A stretch of 35,000 nt of DNA, taken from Symbiodinium natans (lineage: Eukaryota > Sar > Dinophyceae > Suessiales > Symbiodiniaceae). Below the pieces are notes generated by a model. It saw only the letters and a list, made by a program, of their open reading frames with translations, ran no database searches and was not told the DNA's origin. Both the position numbers and the translations under genes were made by a program. Location: the NCBI GenBank assembly GCA_905221605.1, contig CAJNDS010000018.1, forward strand, positions 217,501 to 252,500, read 5' to 3'. This document shows positions 20,420 to 29,100 of the stretch, piece after piece (position 1 is the first letter of the stretch; each line of letters opens with the position of its first letter).

Positions 20420-20796
20420 CTGATTAGTGTGGGGGGCCCCCCCCCCCCCAAACTAAATCCACCCCCGCAATAGTAACCAAAAAAAGGGACCCCCCAAACT
20501 AATTTTCGGCCCCGGGCCCCCCCACCGTCTCCTCTTCCTTTCCTCTTCGCTCCTCTTCCCTCTCCTCTTCCTCTCCTCTTCCTGTCCCTCTCCTCTTAAG
20601 TAATTAAGCTCAGGTAAGCTCAGATGAGCTCAGCTCAGGTAAGCTCAGGAAAGCTCAGGTAAGCTGAGTAATTAGTTCTCTCTTCCGACGCCCATGCCCG
20701 AAAAACTTTTCATTATAGTAGGGGGGCAACCGAATTTCGGTCCCTTGAATAAGTTTTTGAAAACTTTTCATTATTGGAGGGGTCCACACTAATCAG
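20420..20796. mobile_element. 377-bp inverted-repeat element
   Basis: Perfect 13-bp ends CTGATTAGTGTGG and CCACACTAATCAG. The interior has a C/G tract, a CT-rich tract (20528-20597), short AGCTCAGGTA repeats (20608-20670) and two AAAACTTTTCATTAT words. No coding capacity. It lies just beyond the stop of gene A. Confidence 0.75.
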
Positions 20797-20884
20797 TATA
20801 CAACATTAAAATGCCCCTCAAAGCCGTGTCAACCAGAAAGCCCGAAGCACAAACCCTACTGACCTACTGACCTACTCTACGCCC

Positions 20885-21260
20885 CTAAACCCTTAGCACC
20901 CTTAGAACCCTTAGAGCCCTTCGAACCCTTCGAGCCCTTCGAACCCTTCGAACCCTTCGAACCCTTAGAGCCCTTAGCACCCTTAGAGCCCTTCGAACCC
21001 TTCGAACCCTTAGAACCCTTAGAACCCTGAGAACCCTTCGAACCCTTAGAACCCTTAGAACCCTTAGAGCCCTTCGAACCCTTAGAGCCCTTAGCACCCT
21101 TAGAGCCCTTCGAACCCTCCGAACCCTTAGAACCCTTAGAACCCTGAGAACCCTTCGAACCCTTAGAACCCTTAGAAGCCTTAGAACCCTTAGAGCCCTT
21201 AGAACCCTTAGAACCCTTAGAACCTTTAGAGCCCTTAGCCCTTAGCCCTAAACCCTAACC
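20885..21260. repeat. 9-bp variant array (CCCTTAGAA / CCCTTCGAA)n
   Basis: About 38 units of 9 bases with CCCTTAGAA, CCCTTCGAA, CCCTTAGAG and CCCTTAGCA variants in blocks. The minus-strand RVLRVRRV frame is an artefact. A G-rich TTTAGGG block follows at 21334-21407. Confidence 0.95.
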
Positions 21261-21408
21261 CTACGAAGCTTTGCCCTGAACCCCAGACTCGACCTCCCTG
21301 ACCCTGACTTTGCCAACCCATGAACTTTACGCTTAGGGTTTAGGGTTTAGGGTTTAGGGTTTAGGGTTTAGGGTTTTGGGTTTTGGGTTTAGGGTTTAGG
21401 GTTTGGGA

Positions 21409-21498
21409 TGTTCCCCTTTGTACTAGCAGTCCTTAATGAGGATAATAACAGGGCGTACTATTAATCCCTATTAAGGACTGGTTAGTATAAGGTGAACA
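21409..21498. mobile_element. 90-bp miniature inverted-repeat element
   Basis: About 29-bp imperfect inverted ends (TGTTCCCCTTTGTACTAGCA / TTAAGGACTGGTTAGTATAA...GAACA). Pieces of the same end occur at about 25600-25625 and 25748-25768 inside gene B's introns. Non-coding. Confidence 0.65.
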
Positions 21499-21570
21499 CC
21501 CCAACGTGTTGGTTTTCTTACTCAGTAGGAAGAATAAAGTGGAACTTTGTTTTAATTCCTTGGTTATTGG

Positions 21571-21671
21571 ATTAGTAGCTGAGAGAGCACACTTTACACT
21601 GTTTGGGATACTCTAACCCCCTATAGAACTGAAAGTGTACACCTTTTTGGGCTATGAGCTCAGCATCTAAG
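21571..21671. mobile_element. 101-bp inverted-repeat element, uninterrupted copy
   Basis: Ends TTAGTAGCTGAG and CTCAGCATCTAAG. Its sequence matches the intron element 25121-25302 through TTTACRCT, CTATAGAACTGAAAGTGTAC and TTTTTGGG, but lacks the telomere block found there. It therefore shows the state before that insertion. Confidence 0.75.
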
Positions 21672-21809
21672 AGTAAGAACCTAACCCGTAGCTGGCTTTG
21701 AACAGTTCTGGAAGCGAGATGTTGAGATTGTTTGCACCCGGTCAGGGTCCGTTTTAGCAATTTTAAGAGGCCCAACAAACAGCCCCCCCAAAATGAGGGT
21801 GATCAAAAG

Positions 21810-21965
21810 AACCCTAAACCCTAAACCCTAAACCCTAAACCCTAAACCCTAAACCCTAAACCCTAAACCCTAAACCCTAAACCCTAAGCCCTAAGCCCTA
21901 AACCCTAAACCCTAAACCCTAAACCCTACACCCTACACCCTAAACCCTAAACCCTAAACCCTAAA
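21810..21965. repeat. telomere-type array (CCCTAAA)n
   Basis: About 22 units with a few CCCTAAG and CCCTACA. Confidence 0.95.
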
Positions 21966-21974
21966 CCAGTAGAG

Positions 21975-22067
21975 GTCGGGGGCAGTTGGGGCTCTCTGGC
22001 ACGACCCTTCAAAATAGAGGCCCTGGAAGCCATCCTGGCATTATCTTGCTGTGGCCTTGGCCCTGGG
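21975..22067 (+). CDS. possible orphan exon
   Basis: Starts after AGAG with G and is open for 31 codons (VGGSWGSLARPFKIEALEAI...). It is followed by GTTTAGGG, where the repeat would give a GT donor. It sits between a C-rich and a G-rich telomere array, just like the proven exons of the window. Family not recognised. Confidence 0.35.
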
Positions 22068-22195
22068 GTTTAGGGTTTAGGGTTTAGGGTTTAGGGTTTA
22101 GGGTTTAGGGTTTAGGGCTTAGGGTTTAGGGTTTAGGGCTTAGGGCTTAGGGCTTAGGGCTTAGGGCTTAGGGGTCAGAGTTTAGGGTTTAGAGC
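22068..22195. repeat. telomere-type array (TTTAGGG / CTTAGGG)n
   Basis: G-rich units beginning at a possible donor GT. The second half is a run of GCTTAGG units. Confidence 0.95.
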
Positions 22196-22273
22196 TTAAT
22201 TTTGCGGGGCGGGAAGTAGGCTTTCTGGGTTAGGCATGCGCCTTCGAAGCCCTCAAGCCAAACGGCCTGAAAC

Positions 22274-22495
22274 ACCAAACCCCAAACCCCAAATCCCAAA
22301 CCCCAAACCCCAAGCCCCAAGTCCCAACCCAAAACCCAAAACCCAAAACCCAAAACCCAAAACCCAAAACCCAAAACCCAAAACCCAAAACCCAAAACCC
22401 AAAACCCAAAACCCAAAACCCAAAACCCAAAACCCAAAACCCAAAACCCAAAACCCAAAACCCAAAACCCTAAACCCTAAACCCTAAACCCTACT
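22274..22495. repeat. 7-bp variant array (AAAACCC)n
   Basis: About 21 units of AAAACCC, preceded by CCCCAAA units and followed by CCCTAAA. Frames on both strands (NPKPKTQ, GFGFWVL) are artefacts. Confidence 0.95.
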
Positions 22496-22556
22496 CAGTA
22501 CACATCCCCCCAAGCGCTAAACCCTGAACCCTAAACCCTAAACCAAAAATTGCCAG

Positions 22557-22613
22557 GCCATCATCGACACCTTAGAGGGCAAGAACTGCGACTACACCAT
22601 CAACCCTCCTCCG
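22557..22613 (+). CDS. possible orphan exon
   Basis: Follows TTGCCAG with G and reads AIIDTLEGKNCDYTINPPP before TAG at 22614. An exon-like island between telomere arrays. The ID...CDYTI pattern loosely recalls the YLIDKC...KYTIIHAG part of the dehydrogenase gene, but the match is too short to assign. Confidence 0.3.
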
Positions 22614-22659
22614 TAGTGGTGAAGGCCGGGGCACCTCGGAGGTTTCATGGGTGTAGGGG

Positions 22660-23430
22660 TTTTGGGGTTTAGGGTTTAGGGCTAGGGTTTAATTAGGGTT
22701 TAGGGTTTAGGTTTTAGGTTTTAGGGTTTAGGGTTTAGGGTTTAGGGTTTAGGGTTTAGGGTGTAGGGTTTAGTGGTATAAGTAGGGTTGTAAGCAATTC
22801 TAGTAGCTATACTCCTAACCCTATTCAGTGTACTTAAAACTCGAATCCTAACTGCCTTCACCTGAAGGGTTCAGGGTCAGGGTTTAGACCCCCTAGGCCC
22901 TAAACCCTGAACCCTAGCCCTAAACCCAGCTACACCCTAGCCCTACACCCTAAACCCTGAAAGGGTTCAGGGTTTAAGGCATTAGAGTAGGGTTTCAATA
23001 TCAGATGCGGTACCACAAGAATGATTCGTTTAGAGTTGTTGTAATCCGTAGTGACTGCCACGGTGGCCGTACATAAGGTGCCCCCCTCAACCCTAAACCC
23101 TCAACCCTAAACCCACAATCCTCAACCCTAAGCCCTAAACCCTACCTGGGAACTCCCCAATCTGCAGCTGGCGTTAAGCCAGTGAGACTGTAGCGACTTC
23201 ACCGAGACGAGGCGGATGCCCATGTCATTTGCATCTCACGAAGCGTAGCTGCATAAACCCTACAACCTAAATCCCTTAACCTTCTGGGCCCTTAACAACT
23301 AACAAGTATCCTTTCCCTCTCTGAGCTATCCCCCCGCACCCCTGGTACCCTTATTGGGGGAAATCCGGGTCTAGCCGGGTTTAGGGCTTAGGGTTTAGGG
23401 TTTAGGGTTTAGGGTTTAGGGTTTAGGGTT
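22660..23430. other. telomere blocks and unique islands upstream of gene B
   Basis: G-rich blocks at 22660-22772 and 23385-23432, degenerate CCCTAAA/CCCTGAA at 22890-22960 and 23088-23145, and unique stretches 22775-22880, 22985-23085 and 23150-23380. No coding frame could be tied to a family. Confidence 0.7.
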
Positions 23431-23433
23431 TAG

Positions 23434-23629
23434 GTATACAATCATGTTAGCCGATGGCACAAGGAGTGCAGCTTTGCTGGTTCCGGGTGTTTGTTTTCAG
23501 GGCCTTCGTTGAACATGTTGGGTGCTGCTTCGGCCTTTTTGGCTCTGGCAAGCTTTCAAGTTTAGGGTTTAGGGTTTAGGGTTTAGGGTTTAGGGTTTAG
23601 GGTTTAGGGTTTAGGTATACAATCATGTT
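23434..23629 (+). repeat. 15-bp direct duplication around the start codon of gene B
   Basis: GTATACAATCATGTT occurs at 23434-23448 and 23615-23629, each copy right after TTTAGGGTTTAG. The second copy contains the ATG of gene B. The 166 bp between are unique DNA plus a TTTAGGG block. This looks like a telomere-associated insertion with target duplication in the 5' region. Confidence 0.75.
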
Positions 23630-24096
23630 GCGCGTCCATCTGCTCTCCGGGGAAGAGGTGGCCAGCGTGCCTGCGGAGGAGGTGAGGACCGTGAGGGAGC
23701 TGAAGCAGCGGCTGCATGAGCTGCATGGCCTGCCCCCTCGCTTCCAGCAGAGGCCTAAACCCTAAGCCCTAAACCCTAAACCCTAAACCCTAAACCCTAA
23801 ACCCTAAACCCTAAACCCTAAACCCTAAACCCCCAAACCCTAAACCCTAAGCCCTAAACCCTAAACCCTAAACCCTAAACCCTAAACCCCAAACCCTAAA
23901 CCCTCAGAGGCTCATCCTCCACGGCGCCAGTCTGGATGATGCTCACGAGCCGGACTCTCCCCTGGACCTGGAGCTCGTTCTGCAAACTTTAGCCGCTTCC
24001 GGGAAAGAAGCGGACGAGCTTGTGGCCGCCGCCGGAGATGGCTCGGTGGCACAGGCAGGGTTTAGGGTTTAGGGTTTAGGGTTTAGGGTTTAGGGT

Positions 24097-24149
<53 letters not shown>

Positions 24150-25657
24150 GGTTTAGGGTTTAGGGTTTAGGGTTTAGGGTTTAGGGTTTAGGGTTTAGGG
24201 TGTAGGGCACTCCGGGAGCCCCCTTAAAAACCCTAGACTGACCCTTGAAACCCTCAACCCGCAACACAGGGGGTATAGGTCTGAGCAGAATTACAAGCCT
24301 TGTAAATCCACAACAAGCACAGACACTCGTGGGCCCCCAAGTCTGCCCCAGAGAACCTACAACTAGACTTTGCATCAACAAACGTTGCTTCGAACCAAGG
24401 TGTGCGGATCCGAACTCAAAGGGTTTAGGGTTTAGGGTTTCGGGTTTAGGGTTTAGGGTTTAGGGTGTAGGATTTAGGGCGTTCCTAGCCCGGCTTTGGC
24501 CCCAAGCAAAGAGAGTCCAATCAGGGTTTAGGGTTTAGGTTTTCGGTGAGCCAAGCGGAAGCGCGCTTTCTCACCGCGCATTATTCTGCAGACCTACCCG
24601 CCTCAAGACCGCCCACTTAAAGCACTCATGGATTTAAGACCCCCCGTTTTTTTCAAAGCAACATGTACTTTTGACGCCGCAAACTTAATTCAGCCCCGAA
24701 GAGTTGCGACACAGGGGTCGCTTGGAGCACTTGGGACACATGAGTCGCCATCAAGGGCTTCCAAGGGGCCTTCCAGGGGGTCGCTCAGAGAACTAATGGA
24801 AAAATTGGGAGTTTCCCAGGGCTTTTGCGTTTAGGGCTTAGGGCTCAGGGTTTAGGGTTTAGGGTTTAGGGTTTAGGGTTTAGGGTTTAGGGGAAACTTG
24901 GGTGGATGGAAGCGCCCGGCAAAGGAACCCCAAAAAAGACTTGAGTTGGGTGGCAGGCGGGTTTAGGGTTTAGGGTTTAGGGTTTAGGGTTTAGGGTTTA
25001 GGGTTTAGGGTACAGGGCACTCTTGACAGTTTAGACGCTAAACCCTAAACCCACTTCCCAGTCGTCGGAAATCTCCAGGTGGAGTCCATGCTGCAGGTGC
25101 CCCTAAACCCAAACCTGAACCTTAGTAGCTGAGTGAGTACGCTTTACGCTTTTTGGAATATTAGAATCCCCTACAGAACTGAAAGTGTACACTTTTTTGG
25201 GAGGCTTATGAACTCCCTAAACCCCTAAACCCTAAACTTCAAACCCTAAACCCTAAATCCTAAACCTTAAACCCTAAAGGGCGTATGAACTCAGCAACTA
25301 AGGAACAATGGCAAGCCGCTCTACATGGCGGCTTGCCATGGCCACGTTGACGTCGTGCGTTCCTTGGGCGTTCTGAAGGTTTATGGTTTAGGGTTTAGGG
25401 TTTAGGGTTCAGGGTTCAGGGTTTAGGGTTTAGGGTTAGGGGTTCAGGGTTTAGGGTTTAGGGTTAGGGGTTCAGGGTTTAGGGTTTAGGGTTTAGGGTT
25501 TAGGAGGAACCTTCAGCTTTTTCGGTCACGCCTATCAACCAGGAGGTTAGTTCCTACACAGCTGTAGTAGTACAGGTAGAGTACATCCCGACTAAGGACT
25601 GTCCGTATACGGGGGAAACATCCCAAACCCTAAGCCCTAAACCCGAAACCCTACACC

Positions 25658-25710
<53 letters not shown>

Positions 25711-28700
25711 ACCCTAAACCCTAAACCCTAAACCCTAAACCCTACACCCAGTATAAGGGGGAACATCCTAACTCACAGGTTTGCTGGTGGAGGCCGGTGC
25801 CGACAAGAACGCTGCCGACCACCTCGGCTGCACGGCCCTGATCCCTGGAGACCAAATGAACCCCCAAATTTGGGGGGTTTAGGGTTTAGGGTTTAGGGTT
25901 TAGGGTTTAGGGTGTAGGGGTTAGGGTTTAGGGTTTAGGGTTTAGGGTTTAGGGTTTAGGGTTTAGGGTTTAGGGGTCACATAGCCCAAGACTACCTACC
26001 AGTTCCCATCGAGGGTCGTATGAACCATCAGCCCTCTTTACGGCTCATTTGGCCCCCAAGGATGATCGCAGCTGAGCGTGGCCATGCTGAAGTCGTGCGA
26101 TTCCTGGTGGAGGCCTAAGGTTTAGGGTTTAGGGTTTAGGGTTTAGGGTTTAGGGTTTAGGGTTACTCCTGCGTCTGGAGGCCGATGCTGACAAGGACTT
26201 AGCCGACCACAAGGGCAACACGGCCCTCATGCGCCTCGTTGACCAACTTGAGGCCTCAAGTTGGGGGCATCCTGTACGCTAGATGGAGGTTTAGGTTTGG
26301 AGGTTTAGGGTTTAGGGTTTAGGGTTTAGGGTTTAAGGGTTTAAGGGCTGAAGGGTTTAAGGGTTTAAGGGTTTAAGGGTTTAAGGGTTTAAGGGTTTAA
26401 GGGTTTAAGGGTTTAAGGGTTTAAGGGTTTAGGGTTTAGGGTGTATTCCTGTCCCCCCCCCCCCCCCCAAGTAGAGCAGAATTCCCGTTAAAAGGACTCC
26501 CGTAGGGGAGGCTATCCTCCAGGCCCCCATTCGGATGCCCAAACCATCTGAGGGTGCCTCTTTGCCCAGGTGCGCAGTTATTACCCTTAAACCCTTGACC
26601 CCTTAAACCCTTAAAACCCTTAAACCCTTAAACCCTAAACCCCAAACCCTAAACCCCAAACCCAAAACCCTAAACCCTATGAGGAGGCCCAAACCCATGA
26701 TAGGGCTTCCCCTTGTTTTGCCCAGGTCCGCAGTTCAAATGCGCCATCTTGAAGTTGTCCGCTATCTTCTGGAGGCTAGGATGCCCAGTACTACTTTGTC
26801 ATAGTTGGGCAACATTTTGCAGTTTTTAAGGGTAGTTAAACTCAACAAGGAATAGTTTTTAAATTTTTATTACTATCCCAACCATGAACCAGATTACCCC
26901 TCTTCCCTTTTTGGGGGCTTTAGGTTCCCTTGCTAGCCCCCAAGAAACTCAAAAGAATAAAAAATGAGAATCCCTACATTACCCTTAATAAGGAAGAATC
27001 TCTATATTTTTTTCGGGGTTCTTAAGCAATTAGTAGCTTAAGCAAGAAAGAGGGCACCCCCAATCCAAGGAGGCCGGCGCCAACAAGGATGCGGTCGACA
27101 ACGGCGGGAGCACGGCCCTGGTCTTCGCAGCTGATCGAGGTCACCTTGCCATCGTGCGTCTGCTGACGGGGGCCCTTGGGAGATTTTCGTATGTTCCCTT
27201 ATTGGGTTTTTAAGAGGGTTAGAATTAGGCCCGCTTAGTGGGTTTAAGAGGGTTAGAATTGGGTCCCTTCTTGGGTTTAAGAGACCCTAAACCCTAACCC
27301 CTAAACCCGAATCCCTAAACCCTAAACCCAAAACCCTAAGCCCTAAACCCTAAACCCTAAACCCTAAACCCTATACCCAAAACCCTAAACCCTAAACCCT
27401 AAACCCTAAACCCTAAACCCTAAACCCTAAACCCTAGACCCTAGACCCTAAACCCTAAACCCTAAGCCCGAAACCCTAAACCCTAAACCCTAAACCCGAA
27501 ACCCTAGACCCTAAACCCTAGACCCTAGACCCTAAACCCTAAACCCTAAACCCTAAACCCTAAACCCTAAACCCTAAACCCTAAACCCTAAACCCTAGAC
27601 CCTAGGTTTGCTCGTGGAAGCCGGTGCCGACAAGGACTCGGCCATGAACAAGAAGTACACAGCCCTGACGATTGCAGCGGAAATGGCCCAGGCTCCTAGG
27701 CTTATGGGGTTTAGGGTTTAGGGTTCAGGGTTTGGGGTTTCTAGGTAGGCCCGTTTGGGACATTTTGTGATATCTTCCCCTGCTGGGTTTAAGTAAGGAA
27801 TCATCTTCCAGGAATATATTTTTCACCCTAAACCCTAAACCCTAAACCCTAAACCCTAAACCCTAAACCCTAAACCCTAAACCCTAAACCCTAAACCCTA
27901 AACCCTAAAGCCAGAGGTGTTTTAAGGCGCCATCCGAGGTTCAGGTCGTGCGGTTCTTGCTGGAGGCGGGTGCCAACCGGGACGCGGCCGACGAAGACGC
28001 TTACTGTTGCTTCGTAGGGAATGAGGGACATGAGGAACTCAATGTAATCCCTTAAAGGGTATACGTAGGTACTCTATATAATCCCTTAAAGGGTATATAT
28101 ATATATATATATTATGTTTTAATAGGGGGATATAGAGTACATGATTCCTTTGTGGTGCTTTACTGTAACTTTACATCTTTAGCCTTTTTGGGTTTAGTGG
28201 GTTTCTTAAGAAGGCAGCTAAAAATCTAAATTTATAGCTACCCTGCTAAGAACAGCCAAGATTCCCTCATTCCCTACTAACCAGCAGCATAAGGATGGCG
28301 ACACGGCCCTGATGGTCGCGGCTCGCGAGGGCCACGTCGAGGTCGCCGGGGCTCTTCTCGAGGCCTCGGCTGCCCAGGACTTGGCAACTCGGCAGCCTGG
28401 GTGGTGTCCTCTACGTTTTATTTTTTGGGGGGGTTTCAGGGTTCTCTTATTTTTTGGGGTTTACTTTATTTTTGGGGTTTCAGGGTTCTCTTATTATTTT
28501 TTAAGGTAACCAACCAAAAAGAGTGGTACCCTTAGTGTAATCTGGTTGCTGGGCTACTAAGGCAAACAGCGATGGCTACACAGCCCTGATGTTTGCAGCT
28601 GACTGGGGCAACGTTGAAGTCGCGGGATTGCTGCTGGATGCCGGTGCTAACAAGGAAACAGCCGACAACAACGGGTACACAGCCCTCATGCTGGCAGCTC

Positions 28701-28942
28701 GCGAAGGCCACTTTGCAGTCGCACAAATGCTGGTGCAGGCTGGGAGCAACAAGGACGCAGCCTCCAACCTCGGCTGGACTTCCCTGATGATTGCATCGCG
28801 CCAAGGCCACGTGGGCGTCGTGAGCTTGCTGGTAGACGCTGGTGCCAAAACAGACTTGGTCAACACTGATGGCCAGACAGCCTTAATGCTCGCAGCCCGC
28901 GACGGCCAAGCTGAAGTGGTGCGTCTGCTGACAGAAGGTTGA
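23625..28942 (+). CDS. ubiquitin-like / ankyrin-repeat protein B, thirteen exons
   Basis: Exons 23625-23752, 23910-24054, 25079-25116, 25303-25358, 25779-25839, 26061-26112, 26181-26230, 26726-26771, 27070-27157, 27606-27691, 27939-27995, 28294-28383 and 28562-28942 sum to 1278 nt and stay in frame to TGA (425 residues). The ubiquitin-like domain (MLRVHLLSGEEVASV, ELHGLPPRFQQRLILHG, SPLDLELVL) is followed by the VESMLQ linker and ten ankyrin repeats. These start at PLYMAACHGHVDVV and end at TALMLAARDGQAEVV. Nearly every intron cuts an ankyrin unit whose two halves complete the 33-residue consensus, which fixes the splice points. Intron starts: GC, GC, GA, GT, GA, GC, GC, GA, GT, GC, GA, GC; all end AG|G. 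It is a paralogue of gene A. Likely a binding protein; partner unknown. Confidence 0.88.
23753..23909. repeat. 157-bp telomere-repeat intron with CAGAGG duplication
   Basis: Pure CCCTAAA-type array between CAGAGG (23748-23753) and CAGAGG (23905-23910). Removing GC...AG restores FQQRLILHG. Gene A is uninterrupted at this codon (FRQRLILQG), so this insertion or its loss post-dates the duplication. Confidence 0.88.
24055..25078. repeat. 1.0-kb GC-AG intron with several G-rich telomere blocks
   Basis: Starts GCAGGGTTTAGGG and contains TTTAGGG, a GGGTTGA variant block (about 24095-24150) and more TTTAGGG at 24420-24475, 24845-24890 and 24961-25012. A unique stretch (24480-24830) lies between. Shares its position with intron 15258-16063 of gene A, so it is older than the duplication. 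Confidence 0.8.
25121..25302. mobile_element. inverted-repeat intron with a telomere block nested inside
   Basis: Ends CTTAGTAGCTGAG and CTCAGCAACTAAG, flanked by GAAC at 25117-25120 and 25303-25306. GA...AG splicing restores PNLNNGKPLYMAA. A CCCTAAA block splits the element: GGCTTATGAACTC (25203-25215) is repeated as GGCGTATGAACTC (25280-25292) on the other side. The copy at 21571-21671 lacks this block. Confidence 0.88.
25359..25778. repeat. 420-bp GT-AG intron, composite
   Basis: GTTC at the donor and GTTT at the next exon start. Contents: G-rich TTTAGGG/TTCAGGG block (25382-25505), unique DNA with an end of the 21409-21498 element family (about 25600-25625), a CCCTCAA array (25650-25712) and CCCTAAA. 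Splicing restores VDVVRLLVEAGADKN. Confidence 0.8.
25844..26060. mobile_element. 217-bp inverted-repeat intron element with telomere interior
   Basis: Left end CCTGGAGACCAAATGAACC and right end, read inverted, CTTGGGGGCCAAATGAGCC, about 15 of 19 identical. It is flanked by GATC (25840-25843) and GATG (26061-26064). The interior is TTTAGGG repeat (25879-25974). GA...AG splicing restores TALMIAAERGH. Confidence 0.85.
26113..26180. repeat. 68-bp intron, smallest telomere-repeat intron
   Basis: TGGAGGCC lies at 26108-26115 and 26176-26183. Between them are about six TTTAGGG units and a GGTTACTCCTGCGTC tail of the dispersed repeat. GC...AG splicing restores FLVEADADKDLAD. Confidence 0.88.
26231..26725. 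repeat. 495-bp GC-AG intron with TTTAAGGG array
   Basis: Contains TTTAGGG, an 8-bp TTTAAGGG array (about 26333-26420), a C tract, and two copies of an acceptor-like segment GCCCAGGTGCGCAGTT (26570-26585) / GCCCAGGTCCGCAGTT (26720-26735), the second being the real exon boundary. Splicing gives TALMSAVQMRHLEVVRYLLEA, the correct ankyrin length. Confidence 0.75.
26776..27069. mobile_element. AT-rich intron insertion with GAGG duplication
   Basis: GAGG at 26772-26775 and 27070-27073; GA...AG splicing restores YLLEAGANKDAVDN. The ends CTAGGAT and ATCCAAG match inversely over only about seven bases. No telomere repeat inside; non-coding. Confidence 0.65.
27158..27605. repeat. 448-bp GT-AG intron, long CCCTAAA array
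   Basis: The donor GTCTGCT and the next exon start GTTTGCT are near-copies. It has two copies of GGGTTTAAGAGGGTTAGAATT-like sequence (27205-27270), then a CCCTAAA array with CCCTAGA and CCCGAAA variants (27285-27603) that touches the acceptor CCTAG. Splicing restores AIVRLLVEAGADKDSA. Confidence 0.85.
27692..27938. repeat. 247-bp GC-AG intron with both telomere orientations
   Basis: A G-rich TTTAGGG stretch at the 5' side (27705-27740) and a CCCTAAA array (27826-27909) at the 3' side. Splicing restores TIAAEMAQVQVVRFLLEAG. Confidence 0.82.
28000..28293. mobile_element. 294-bp inverted-repeat intron element, small relative of the 3.3-kb element
   Basis: Ends CTTACTGTTGCTTCGTAGGG and the inverse CTTATGCTGCTGGTTAGTAG, continuing GGAATGAGG on both sides. 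Flanked by GACG (27996-27999) and GATG (28294-28297). Interior has two AATCCCTTAAAGGGTATA motifs and a TA microsatellite, as at 16152-19424. GA...AG splicing restores AADEDGDTALM. Confidence 0.88.
28388..28561. mobile_element. 174-bp intron insertion with perfect GCAA duplication
   Basis: GCAA at 28384-28387 and 28562-28565. Right end ...TAGCCCAGCAACC inverted resembles left CTCGGCAGCCTGGG by transitions only, so terminal repeats may be decayed. The interior has a tandem GGGGTTTCAGGGTTCTCTTA pair. GC...AG splicing restores QDLANSDGYTALM. Confidence 0.75.
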
Positions 28943-29100
28943 GGAATAAAGACGCAAGGACCCCTAGAAGGGACCCTGAATCTTGTTCCTCCCCCCTAAA
29001 AAACCTAAGTAGCCCTCTAAATAACCCCCAAATAACCCCTAAGGTCCCTTGCAAGGGGTCCCTCCTCTCGTCCCTTGAGAAGGCACTGCAGGCTTGTCCC
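28943..29100 (+). other. 3' flank of gene B
   Basis: Immediately after the stop the sequence reads GGAATAAAGACGC. An AATAAA is present, but its role in dinoflagellate polyadenylation is doubtful. Then C/T-rich unique DNA follows. No gene seen. Confidence 0.4.

Noticed and set aside
20885-21260. CRISPR-like regular array
   Set aside because: 9-bp units with no spacers; a tandem repeat in a eukaryotic nuclear context.
25079-25133. Stop codon right after VESMLQVPLNPNLN suggesting gene B is a pseudogene
   Set aside because: The stop lies in the inverted-repeat element starting at 25121. Removing GAAC...TAAG restores the frame into the first ankyrin repeat.
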